Made by a program: the position numbers and the translations under genes. Below, piece after piece: positions 17,339 to 25,700 of a DNA stretch of 50,444 nt. The DNA comes from Streptomyces acidicola (GTDB lineage: Bacteria; Actinomycetota; Actinomycetes; Streptomycetales; Streptomycetaceae), in contig NZ_VMNX01000041.1 of the NCBI RefSeq assembly GCF_009377235.1, positions 1 through 50,444 of the forward strand, in the 5' to 3' direction. The notes under the pieces were generated by a model. The model did no database searches and was not told the origin of the DNA. It worked only from the letters and a program-made list of their open reading frames with translations. How positions within the stretch are numbered: the first letter of the stretch is position 1; each line of letters starts with the position of its first letter.

Positions 17339-17367
17339 GGCCCTTCGCCCCTTCCGGGCGAGGGGCC
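17339..17367 (+). terminator. Hairpin terminator after the DUF5336 gene
   Basis: GGCCC-T-TCGCCC (17339-17350) pairs with GGGCGA-G-GGGCC (17356-17367) around a 5-base loop; the central T/G is a wobble pair in RNA. It starts 22 bases after the stop codon and is followed by GTTGT. Confidence 0.7.
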
Positions 17368-17400
17368 GTTGTCGTACAGTCGCCTCCCGCACACCCGAAG

Positions 17401-17415
17401 CTGACGAATCGTCAG
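17401..17415. promoter_or_regulatory. Second palindrome overlapping the LLM gene leader
   Basis: CTGACGAATCGTCAG has perfect 6-bp arms and a 3-bp spacer, and abuts the AGGAGG ribosome binding site of the LLM oxidoreductase gene. It has the same TGACG-N3-CGTCA core as the palindromes at 7022, 29212 and 39335, which stand beside KstR boxes. No KstR box is visible here. A TACAGT -10-like element lies at about 17375. Confidence 0.65.
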
Positions 17416-17428
17416 GAGGCAGGCTGGC

Positions 17429-18463
17429 ATGCGGCTCGGTCTCGCACTCGGCTACTGGGGCCGCGGCCCCTCGCCGGACCACGTTCCGCTCGCGCAGGAG
17501 GCCGAGCGGCTCGGCTACGACTCCGTGTGGACGGCGGAGTCCTGGGGCTCGGACGTCTTCACCCCGCTGACCTGGATCGCGGCCCGGACCTCAAGGATCA
17601 GGCTGGGCACGGCGGTTGCCCAGATGGCGGCCCGCTCACCCACGACCACCGCGATGCACGCCCTCACCCTCGACCACCTCTCCGGCGGCCGGATGCTCCT
17701 GGGCCTCGGGCTCTCCGGCCCGCAGGTCGTCGAGGGCTGGTACGGGCGCCCGTTCCCGTCGTCGCCGCTCACCGCGACCAGGGAGTACGTCGACGTCGTA
17801 CGCCAGGTGCTGCGGCGCGAGGCCCCCGTCGAACTGGACGGGCGCTTCCACTCCCACCCGTACCGCGGCGAGGACTGCACCGGCCTCGGCAAACCCCTGA
17901 AGCCGATCACGCATCCCCTCCGCTCCGACCTCCCGATTCTGCTGGGCGCGGAGGGCCCGAAGAACATCGCGCAGACGGCGCGCATCGCGGACGGCTGGCT
18001 GCCGCTGTACTGGTCGCCGACGCGTACGGAGGTGTACGAGGCCTCGCTCGCCGAGGCACCCGACGCCCGCGAGGGATCGAGCAAATCTCACTTCCTTGTC
18101 GCGCCCATGGTCCGTGCCCAGGTCTGCGACGACGTGGCCGAGGGGCTGTTGCCGGTGAAGACGATGCTCGGCTTCTACATCGGCGGCATGGGCCACGCCA
18201 AGCGGAACTTCCACGCCGACCTCATGGCGCGCATGGGCTACGAGGAGGAGGCGCGGCGGATCCAGCAGTTGTTCCTGGAGGGCCGCCGTGAGGAGGCCGT
18301 CCTCGCCGTCCCGGACGCCTTCGCGGACGAGATCTCCCTGGTCGGCCCGAGGGAGCGGATCGCCGAGCGCCTGGAGTCGTGGCGCAAGGGCCCGGTGACG
18401 GACCTGCTGCTCCTGTCCCCGGACCGGCTAACGCTGCGGGTGCTGGCGGAGCTCAACTCCTGA
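17429..18463 (+). CDS. F420-dependent LLM-class oxidoreductase (Rv3520c-like)
   Basis: The ATG at 17429 has AGGAGG upstream. The 344-residue product is a TIM-barrel luciferase-like monooxygenase of the F420 branch. It starts MRLGLALGYWGRGPSPDH and has GYDSVWTAESWGSD, ALTLDHLSGGRMLLGLG, VVEGWYGRPF, LGAEGPKNI and GMGHAKRNFHADLMARMGY. By recall it matches mycobacterial Rv3520c, which lies in the sterol-catabolism region. The exact reaction of that protein is not established. The palindrome in its leader links it to the KstR-site promoters of this window. Confidence 0.88.
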   Translation: MRLGLALGYWGRGPSPDHVPLAQEAERLGYDSVWTAESWGSDVFTPLTWIAARTSRIRLGTAVAQMAARSPTTTAMHALTLDHLSGGRMLLGLGLSGPQVVEGWYGRPFPSSPLTATREYVDVVRQVLRREAPVELDGRFHSHPYRGEDCTGLGKPLKPITHPLRSDLPILLGAEGPKNIAQTARIADGWLPLYWSPTRTEVYEASLAEAPDAREGSSKSHFLVAPMVRAQVCDDVAEGLLPVKTMLGFYIGGMGHAKRNFHADLMARMGYEEEARRIQQLFLEGRREEAVLAVPDAFADEISLVGPRERIAERLESWRKGPVTDLLLLSPDRLTLRVLAELNS

Positions 18464-18468
18464 GGCCC

Positions 18469-18492
18469 GGCGCTGAGAGCCGCGGCAGCGCC
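18469..18492. terminator. Bidirectional hairpin between convergent genes
   Basis: GGCGCTG (18469-18475) and CAGCGCC (18486-18492) are perfect 7-bp arms around a 10-base loop. They sit between the LLM stop (18463) and the stop codon of the convergent toroid gene (18492), so one hairpin can serve both strands. Confidence 0.6.
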
Positions 18493-19559
18493 TAACAGCA
18501 CTCCGTGTCGAGCCCGCGCGGCAGGCGCTCGCCCCCGAAAACCGCACACGTGGGTTCGTCGCCGCCCAGGGCCGCCACCGCCAGGAGCAGGGAGCCGGCG
18601 GTCCAGGTGGTGAGTTCCTCGGGCCAGATCGCGCCGTCCTCGAAGACGTACCCCGTCCAGTACAGGCCGGTCCTCGCGTCGCGCAGGTGCTGGATCGATT
18701 GGAGGATCTCCAGGGCACGGTCGGACTCGCCCATCGCCCACAGGGCCAGGGCGAGTTCGGCGGACTCGCCGCCCGTCACCCACGGGTTCGGGACCACGCA
18801 GCGGACCCCGAGGCCGGGGACCACGAAACGGTCCCAGCCCTCCTCTATACGGGACTTGGCCTCCGGGCCGGTGAGGGCGCCGCCCAGCACCGGGTAGTAC
18901 CAGTCCATCGAGTAGCGGTCCTTGTCCAGGAACCGCTCCGGGTGGCGCCGTATCGCGTGCCGCAGCGTGCCCGCCGCCAACTCCCAGTCCGGCTGCGGCT
19001 CTTCCCGCTGCTCGGCGATGGCCAGCGCGCAGCGCAGCGCGTGGTGGACGGAGGACGAGCCGGTGAGGAGCGCGTCGGCGGTCTGCGTGCCGTCGTCGTC
19101 CTGCCGCCAGCCGATCTGGCCGCCGGCCTGCTGGAGGCCCAGCACGAACTCCACCGCCGCGTGCACGGTCGGCCACATGCGGTCCAGGAACATGTCGTCG
19201 CCCGTGGACAGGTAGTGGTGCCAGACGCCCACGGCCACGTACGCGACGAAGTTCGTCTCCCGGCTGCGGTCCATGACGTCGTCCGGGTCGCCGTCGGCGT
19301 ACGCCGCGTACCAGGAGCCGTCCTCGTTCTGGTGCCGGCGCAGCCAGTTGTACGCCCGCTCGGCGGCGTCGTGTTCGCCCGCCGCGTCGAGGGCCATCGC
19401 GGCCTCGGTGTGGTCCCACGGGTCGAGGTGGTGCCCGCGGAACCACGGGATGGCGCCGTCCTCCCGTTGCACGGCAAGGATGCCGCGGACGGTCGCGGCG
19501 GCCTCCTGCGCGGTGAGGACCCCGGGCAGGACGAGGTGTTCTGTCCGGGGGGTGGTCAC
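18492..19559 (-). CDS. Alpha/alpha-toroid protein (prenyltransferase/glycosidase-like)
   Basis: The start is GTG 19559, overlapping the methyltransferase stop (GTGA). The 355-residue product shows repeated helix pairs: REDGAIPWFRGHHLDPWDHTEAAMAL, NEDGSWYAAY, GRxD-like segments and TGLYWTGYVFEDGAIWPEE. This is the alpha/alpha-barrel fold seen in prenyltransferases, squalene cyclases and GH15-like enzymes. I cannot assign a catalytic reaction. The Trp/Asp-rich loops suit a carbohydrate-acting enzyme. It ends a tight operon with a GT4 glycosyltransferase and a SAM methyltransferase, which suggests joint work on one glycan or lipid-linked sugar. Confidence 0.82.
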   Translation of the reverse strand: MTTPRTEHLVLPGVLTAQEAAATVRGILAVQREDGAIPWFRGHHLDPWDHTEAAMALDAAGEHDAAERAYNWLRRHQNEDGSWYAAYADGDPDDVMDRSRETNFVAYVAVGVWHHYLSTGDDMFLDRMWPTVHAAVEFVLGLQQAGGQIGWRQDDDGTQTADALLTGSSSVHHALRCALAIAEQREEPQPDWELAAGTLRHAIRRHPERFLDKDRYSMDWYYPVLGGALTGPEAKSRIEEGWDRFVVPGLGVRCVVPNPWVTGGESAELALALWAMGESDRALEILQSIQHLRDARTGLYWTGYVFEDGAIWPEELTTWTAGSLLLAVAALGGDEPTCAVFGGERLPRGLDTECC

Positions 19560-20338
19560 TCGGCAGCCGCCTCGGTCTTCCCGGAGCGGCGGTTCTCGGG
19601 GCGGCGGTTCTCGGAGAGGCGGGGCAGGTGGGGCTTGGTCGCGTACGCCACGAAGCTCTTGCCGATCAGCGGGTTCAGCGCCTGTTCGGCGACCCGGGTG
19701 GCCAGCGGCTTCTTCATGATGTCCCAGACGAGCAGCTTGTGGTACGCCCGCACCGGCAGCGCCTTGTCGTTGTCGACGCCGAACGCGCACTTCAGCCACC
19801 AGTACGGCGAGTGCAGGGCGTGGGCGTGGTGGGTGCCGTACGGGCGGAGGCCGGCCTCGCGCATCTTCGCCAGCAGCTCGTCCGCCCTGTAGATGCGGAT
19901 GTGGCCGCCCTCGACCTCGTGGTACGCGTCGGAGAGCGACCAGCAGACCTTCTCGGGCCCGTAACGCGGCACGGTGACGGCTATGCGGCCGCCCGGCTTC
20001 AGTACGCGCACCATCTCCGCGAGTACGCCCTTGTCGTCGGGTATGTGCTCCATGACCTCGGAGATGATCACGACGTCGAAGGAGGCGTCCGGGAAGGGCA
20101 ATGCGAGCGCGTCGCCCTCCATCGCGGTGGCCGTCGCCCCGGCCGGGGCCTCGCCCGCCTCCTTCATCGCCGCGAACCACTTCGCGACCTCGCGGATCTC
20201 CTCGCCGTTCCGGTCGAGCGCCACCACCCGGGCGCCCCGCCGGTAGCACTCGAAGGCGTGCCGTCCCGCTCCGCAGCCGAGGTCCAGGACACGGTCCCCC
20301 GGGGCGAGCGGGAACCGGGAGAAGTCGACGGTCAGCAC
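19556..20338 (-). CDS. Class I SAM-dependent methyltransferase
   Basis: I start it at GTG 20338, which overlaps the upstream glycosyltransferase stop by seven bases and begins VLTVDFSRFPLAPG. The longer open frame runs antisense-like through the glycosyltransferase and is not real. The 260-residue product has the SAM loop VLDLGCGAGRHAFE, VVALDRN, GDALALPFPDASFD and the post-motif LKPGGRIAVTVP. The C-terminal tail is Arg/Glu-rich with a repeated SENRRPENRRSG. It overlaps both neighbours, so expression is coupled in the three-gene operon. Confidence 0.88.
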   Translation of the reverse strand: MLTVDFSRFPLAPGDRVLDLGCGAGRHAFECYRRGARVVALDRNGEEIREVAKWFAAMKEAGEAPAGATATAMEGDALALPFPDASFDVVIISEVMEHIPDDKGVLAEMVRVLKPGGRIAVTVPRYGPEKVCWSLSDAYHEVEGGHIRIYRADELLAKMREAGLRPYGTHHAHALHSPYWWLKCAFGVDNDKALPVRAYHKLLVWDIMKKPLATRVAEQALNPLIGKSFVAYATKPHLPRLSENRRPENRRSGKTEAAAE

Positions 20339-21738
20339 GTGGCCCTGCTTTCGGGATCGGGTTCGACTACTTCGACTGCTGCTGCCGTTGCGGCTGTTGC
20401 TGGAGCTTTCCGGCTCCCGGCACGCGCGATCGCCTCGCGGTAGTGGGCCACCGTGCCCTCCGCCGCCCTGGCCCAGGTGAAGCGGGACAGCACGCGCTCC
20501 CGGCCGGCCGCGCCGAGTCGTACGCGCAGCTCCGGGTCGCCCAGCAGCCGACTCAGCGCGGAGGCCAGCGCTCCCGCGTCGCCGGGGGGCACCGCGAGGC
20601 ACGTCTCCCCGTCGGGGCCGGCGACCTCCGGGATCGCCCCGCCGGTGGTGGCGACCAGCGGCGTCCCCGTGGCCATCGCCTCGGCGGCGGGCAGCGAGAA
20701 CCCCTCGTACAGCGACGGCACGCACGCCACCTCGGCCGACCGCACCAGATCGACCAGTTCCGCGTCGGAGATGCCCTTCACGAACTCGACGGCGCCTTCG
20801 AGGCCGTACCGCTCGATGGCCTGCGCGACGGGCCCGTCCTCGGCGCGCTTGCCGACGACGACGAGGTGCGCGCGGGGGTGCTCGGTGCGCACCTTGGCGA
20901 GCGCCTCGATGAGGTGGATCAGGCCCTTGAGGGGGACGTCGGCGCTGGAGGTGGTGACGATGCGGCCGGGTATCTGCGGTACGGACGGGTCGGGTGAGAA
21001 GAGGTCCGTGTCGGCGCCTATGTGCACGACGTGGACACGGGACCCGGCGACACCCAGGTGGTCGACGATCTCCTGACGGGACGTGCCCGAGACGGTGAGC
21101 ACGGACGGCAGGCGGCGCGCGACCCGCTTCTGCATGCGCGTGAACCCGTACCAGCGCCGTACCGACGTCTTCCGTCGCCAGCCCTCGGCCGCGTCCAGCT
21201 CCAGCTGCCGGTCCACGGTGATGGGGTGGTGGACGGTGGTGACGAGCGGGGCGCCCACATCACCCAGCAGCCCGTACCCGAGCGTCTGGTTGTCGTGCAC
21301 GACGTCGAACTCGCCGCGCCGGGCGCGCAGATGGCGGCGGGCGCGCAGGCTGAAGGTCAGCGGCTCGGGGAAGCCGCCGGTCCACATCGTGGCGACCTCC
21401 AGGGCGTCGATCCAGTCGCGGTACTCGTCCCGGCCGGGCGTGCGAAAGGGGTCGGGCTGGCGGTACAGGTCGAGGCTGGGCAGCTCGGTGAGGGAGAGCC
21501 GGCCGGGGCCGTCGGCGGGGACCTCGTCGAGTACGTCGAGTACGGGGTACGGCTGGGCGCCGATGACCTCGACACGGTGGCCGAGCCGGGCGAGCTCGCG
21601 CGAGAGGTGCCGTACGTAGACGCCCTGGCCCCCGCAGAACGGGTTCCCTTTATAGGTGAGGAGCGCGATGTCGAGCGGTCGCATGCCGTCGGCAGCGGGG
21701 CCCTCCTGGGGACCCGCCTCCCTGGCCTCAGCGGTCAC
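20332..21738 (-). CDS. Family 4 glycosyltransferase (GT-B)
   Basis: The start is GTG 21738, with AAGGGGG upstream. The 468-residue product has the N-terminal GT-B loop YKGNPFCGGQGVYVRHLSREL, then HDNQTLGY, and the C-terminal donor-binding half with VPSLYEGFSLPAAEAMATGTPLVATTGGAIPEV containing the E-x7-E motif. It probably uses a nucleotide-activated sugar on a lipid or glycan acceptor at the cytoplasmic face. It is the first gene of the three-gene operon and is divergent from kstR. The KstR box at 21792 lies 54 bases upstream of its start and could affect it too. Confidence 0.9.
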   Translation of the reverse strand: MTAEAREAGPQEGPAADGMRPLDIALLTYKGNPFCGGQGVYVRHLSRELARLGHRVEVIGAQPYPVLDVLDEVPADGPGRLSLTELPSLDLYRQPDPFRTPGRDEYRDWIDALEVATMWTGGFPEPLTFSLRARRHLRARRGEFDVVHDNQTLGYGLLGDVGAPLVTTVHHPITVDRQLELDAAEGWRRKTSVRRWYGFTRMQKRVARRLPSVLTVSGTSRQEIVDHLGVAGSRVHVVHIGADTDLFSPDPSVPQIPGRIVTTSSADVPLKGLIHLIEALAKVRTEHPRAHLVVVGKRAEDGPVAQAIERYGLEGAVEFVKGISDAELVDLVRSAEVACVPSLYEGFSLPAAEAMATGTPLVATTGGAIPEVAGPDGETCLAVPPGDAGALASALSRLLGDPELRVRLGAAGRERVLSRFTWARAAEGTVAHYREAIARAGSRKAPATAATAAAVEVVEPDPESRATC

Positions 21739-21791
21739 TCCGGGCCCCCTTCTCCCCGCACTTTCCCGCGAGGGTACGCCGGGACGGTAAT

Positions 21792-21807
21792 CTAGAACAA
21801 GTTACAG
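21792..21807. promoter_or_regulatory. KstR operator between the glycosyltransferase operon and kstR
   Basis: CTAGAACAAGTTACAG; the 14-bp core 21793-21806 (TAGAACAAGTTACA) matches all eight fixed bases of TnnAACnnGTTnnA. It is about 180 bases upstream of the kstR start and 54 from the divergent glycosyltransferase start. Autoregulation of kstR is known in mycobacteria. Confidence 0.85.
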
Positions 21808-21860
21808 AGTTGATCGTTCAAGAGGCTTCGAATCTACCGGCAGGTAGCCCCGCCATGGGC

Positions 21861-21914
21861 GGTGGATCAGGTGATTCACACCACGACGGGCCGGCGTGAA
21901 TCACGTAATCCACC
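21861..21914. repeat. Long imperfect inverted repeat in the kstR leader
   Basis: Two 22-base arms (21861-21882 and 21893-21914) match at 19 of 22 positions around a 10-base spacer. Each arm also contains a 9-base near-palindrome, GTGATTCAC at 21871 and GTGAATCAC at 21896. It lies between the KstR box and the kstR start. It could be a strong RNA hairpin in the leader or a paired operator. Confidence 0.8.
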
Positions 21915-21989
21915 GATTCGCGCGGCGCCCTGATGCCCTGCCATGCTGATCCGTCGTTCCTCTCGCCGAACTGTCACGGAACGGGACCC

Positions 21990-22634
21990 ATGCCTGCGGA
22001 AGCCAAGGTGGAAGCCAGTACCGCGCGCTCAGCGGCGCAGCCCGACACCCCTGCCCTCACCGAGCGGCAGGAGGCACGCCGGCGCCGCATCCTGCACGCG
22101 AGCGCGCAGCTGGCGAGCCGGGGCGGTTTCGACGCGGTACAGATGCGCGAGGTCGCGGAGTCCTCCCAGGTGGCGCTCGGCACGCTGTACCGCTACTTCC
22201 CGTCCAAGGTCCATCTGCTGGTCGCCACGATGCAGAGCCAGCTTGAGCACATGCACGGCACGCTGCGGAAGAAGCCGCCGCAGGGCGAGACGGCGGCGGA
22301 GCGGGTGGCGGAGACCCTGATGCGCGCCTTCCGCGCCCTGCAGCGCGAGCCGCACCTCGCCGACGCCATGGTCCGCGCCCTGACGTTCGCGGACCGCAGC
22401 GTCAGCCCGGAGGTCGACCAGGTCTCCCGCCAGACCACGGCGATCATCCTCGACGCGATGGGCTTGGAGAACCCCACTCCCGACCAGCTCTCCGCCGTCC
22501 GCGTCATCGAACACACCTGGCACTCGGCCCTCATCACCTGGCTCTCGGGCCGTGCGTCGATCGCCCAGGTGAAGATCGACATCGAGACGGTGTGCCGGTT
22601 GATCGATCTGACGGATTCGGCGTCGAGTGACTGA
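21990..22634 (+). CDS. kstR: KstR-like TetR-family sterol-catabolism repressor
   Basis: I use ATG 21990; an ATG at 21933 would add 19 residues with no family resemblance. The 214-residue product has a TetR helix-turn-helix at about residues 40-75: GGFDAVQMREVAESSQ followed by VALGTLYRYFPSKVHLLVA. This is nearly the same string I recall for mycobacterial KstR, and the ligand domain also aligns (FADRSVSPEVDQV; VIEHTWHSALITWLSGRAS). In mycobacteria KstR represses sterol uptake and side-chain genes and is released by a CoA thioester of a sterol intermediate. Five candidate operators in this window support the assignment. Confidence 0.9.
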   Translation: MPAEAKVEASTARSAAQPDTPALTERQEARRRRILHASAQLASRGGFDAVQMREVAESSQVALGTLYRYFPSKVHLLVATMQSQLEHMHGTLRKKPPQGETAAERVAETLMRAFRALQREPHLADAMVRALTFADRSVSPEVDQVSRQTTAIILDAMGLENPTPDQLSAVRVIEHTWHSALITWLSGRASIAQVKIDIETVCRLIDLTDSASSD

Positions 22635-22725
22635 GTGTTTCCCCACCCCGGTCGACCTTCCCGGCCACAGCAGTAAACTGCCGAGCGGCGAACCGGGCTG
22701 ACGACAGTGCCGCGAGGGGGCAGAT

Positions 22726-25700
22726 GTGGCGGGCTCAGCTGGTTTGATGAGGGATCGTGCCACGCTGGTCCGGCGGTTACGGTCGAGTGAGGCCACTGTC
22801 TGGCTGGCTGCGTGTGGAGCGGGCTGGGCCGTGTTCCTTCCGCTGTTCGGACCTTGGCTGGCACTGGCCGGCCTGCTGATCCCCTTCGCTGTCTTCTTTC
22901 CGGGGCATTCGTTCGAGGCGCTGTGGCGGGTGCGGAAGGACCGCATCACCTTTGCGTGGTCGTGGCGGCGGCTGTTGCGCGTGCAGACGCTCGCGCTGCC
23001 CCTGGCGCTGCTGGCCTTCTGCTGCGGCGCGCTCGTCGTGACGCCCTCTGGCAACCCGGTCTTCTGGATCGTACTCGTGTTCCTGCCGGTGGAGGTTGCC
23101 ACGCTCGCTGTGTCCGGTGCGGTCGAGATTCGCGCCGGAGGAGTACCCGTCGGTCAGGAGAACACGACCCCCGGGCCGCGCGCCGTATGGCCGCTGGTGT
23201 CCCTTCCCATTGTCGTGGCACTGCTCACCGCTGTGGCCTCCGGAGTATGTGCCTGGGTGGTGCGGGACCGCGTGCGAGCGGTGCTCGCAGGGACCGGGCT
23301 GCCTGTCACGGATCAGGTCGAGGGCATCGTGCGGTGGACCGACGCACAGGTCGTGTCAAGTGTGTTCGGGCCGACGTACGACCGGCAGTGGTACTGGGCG
23401 TTCCTGGTCGGCGCCGCGGGTCTGCTGGCCGCCGGCTGCTCCCTCCTGCTGCGGAACGCGCTCCTGCGGGCCATGGCCGAGACCGACCCGTTCGACCGTG
23501 CCCCCGGGGCGTACGGGGTTCCCGCCGAGTCCACCAGCAAGGTGTTTCTCAGTTACTCACGCAAGGACACCGATTACGCCCGCCGGTTGTGTGCCCGTCT
23601 GGAGGGGCGGCTGGGTGAGCTCTGGGTCGATTGGCAGGCCATCACTCCTTCTGAGCGGTGGCGCGAGTCCATTGCCGAGGGCATCCGCACCTCGGACGCT
23701 CTCGTAGTGCTGCTGAGTCGGGACGCCCTGGCCTCCACGTACTGCTGGGAGGAATGCCGGCAGGCCATCGAGCAGCGCAAGCGCATCCTTCCTGTGGTGA
23801 TCGACCCGGAGCTGGTGCGCGGCAGCACCAGCGGACTCATGCGGGAGCGCGGGTGGGGTGAACTGACGGCATACCAGAACCTGTCGTTGGTGGATCCCGA
23901 CGAGGAGCAACTGGCCCAGGGCGTCGAGGACATCGTCGCCTTCGTGCACCAACACCACCAGTGGGTGGCGTTCCACGCCCGGCTCGGCGTGCTGGCGCAC
24001 CAGTGGTGGGAGGGCGGCCGCAGCGACGGGCTGCTGTTGCGGGCCGACGAACTGTCCGTCGCCGAGACGTGGCGGCGGCGTACCCCGGACGAGGAGGACT
24101 TCCACGCCGGGCTCACCGAGAAGCAGAGCCGCTACCTGGAGGAAAGCCACGGGTCCGTCCGACGGCGCACACTCCGCATTCGGTCAGCCCTGGCCGCCGG
24201 CACGGCCGCGGTCGTCGTCCTGTCCGGGCTCGTCGCTGCCGGACAGGACGGTGCGGAGGCCCAGTACCGGGCCGCCCTCTCCCGCAAGCTGGCCGCCATG
24301 GCCGACGACGTGTCCGGCCCCGATCCGGAGAGGGCGCTGCAGTACGCGTTGGCCGCGCGGGGACAGGCGGACACCGCCGAGGCGCAGAACGCCATCGCCG
24401 AGCGGTTGACCAACTTCAACCGGGTGCGCACAGTTGTCGCCCCACGCGGCGAGTCCGTGAAGAAAGTACTTCTCAGTCGGCGCGGGGATATCCTCCTCAT
24501 CGAACGAGGGCAAGCCGCTGGTGGGGTGGAGGAGCGAGGGGGGACCACCGAGGTCTGGGATGTCGAGCGGGCGCGGAGCCGGGGAGTGCTTTCGGGCAGC
24601 CTGCTGGAGTCCGGCGACCAAAACGCCCGTTCCCTGTCTGCCGATGGCCGGACTGTGGCACTGACGTCGGACGACGCGACACAGGTGTACCTGGCCGACA
24701 CCAGGACGATGCGCGTCAAGGACAGCTTCTCAACAGTCGAGGCGGGTGTGCCGACCGGGCTGTTCCAGCTCTCGGCAGGGCTGAGTGCGGATGGTCGGCG
24801 TCTCTTTGCCACTGCCGGTTTCGGGGATTCGAACCAGACACCCAACGTGCTGTGGGATGTGCGTAGTCATCGCATTGTCGAGAAGTCCAACTGCGTCGGC
24901 ATGACCATGTCACCCTCTGGGCGGAGGGCTGTGTGTGACGGTCGGCTCATGGAGCTCACGGACTCCGATGCCGTACAGGACAAGGCCTTGCAGGACATTG
25001 ACCGCGGTAACAGCAATTTCGTGGGCTTCACCGAGGACGACGGGGTGCTGGTCAATGTTGCGAGGGAGGCACGCGTCTACGAGCAGGGAACCGCACACCC
25101 TTGGGTACCGGCTCCCGGTATGGCCGCTGCGGGTAGCACCCGGGAGGGCAACGGCCCCATGCTTGGGGGACGCTACGCGGTGCTCACCAAGGCCGGCGAG
25201 AATCGATTCGAGCTGTGGGACCTGCTGGACCATCGGCGTATGGGGTCGGCAAGCACCGTCGAAAAGGCGATGGACATGCGCAGAGGCGACGGCCCGCCAA
25301 AGTTCGAGCCTGCCGAACGGGTTTCCGAAGTGGAGACGGCCGACGGATCGCTTGTTGCCACAGCGGCCGTCGACGAATCCGTCGTGCTCTGGGAGAAGGG
25401 CGGCGCCGGGAGGATCAGCGAGCGCCTGCCGGTGCCCGCGAAGGAGGGTCTCTACGCGGTCAGCCAGGACGCGCGGACCGTGGCTTCGTCCTCAGGCCGG
25501 ACCGTGAGCCTCTGGGACACTGGTACAGGTGAACGCACCGGGAATTTCCGGCTCAGCGAGAACGGAGGCATGCCCGCCTTCAGCCCAGATGGCTCGCTGC
25601 TCGCGGTGGCCGTGGGGCTCCGTGAGGGCCGGATGAACGTGGAGGTCTTCCGCGTGCGGGACGGCCGGCGCGTCTCCCGGTTCGAGGCAGGGAACGATGA

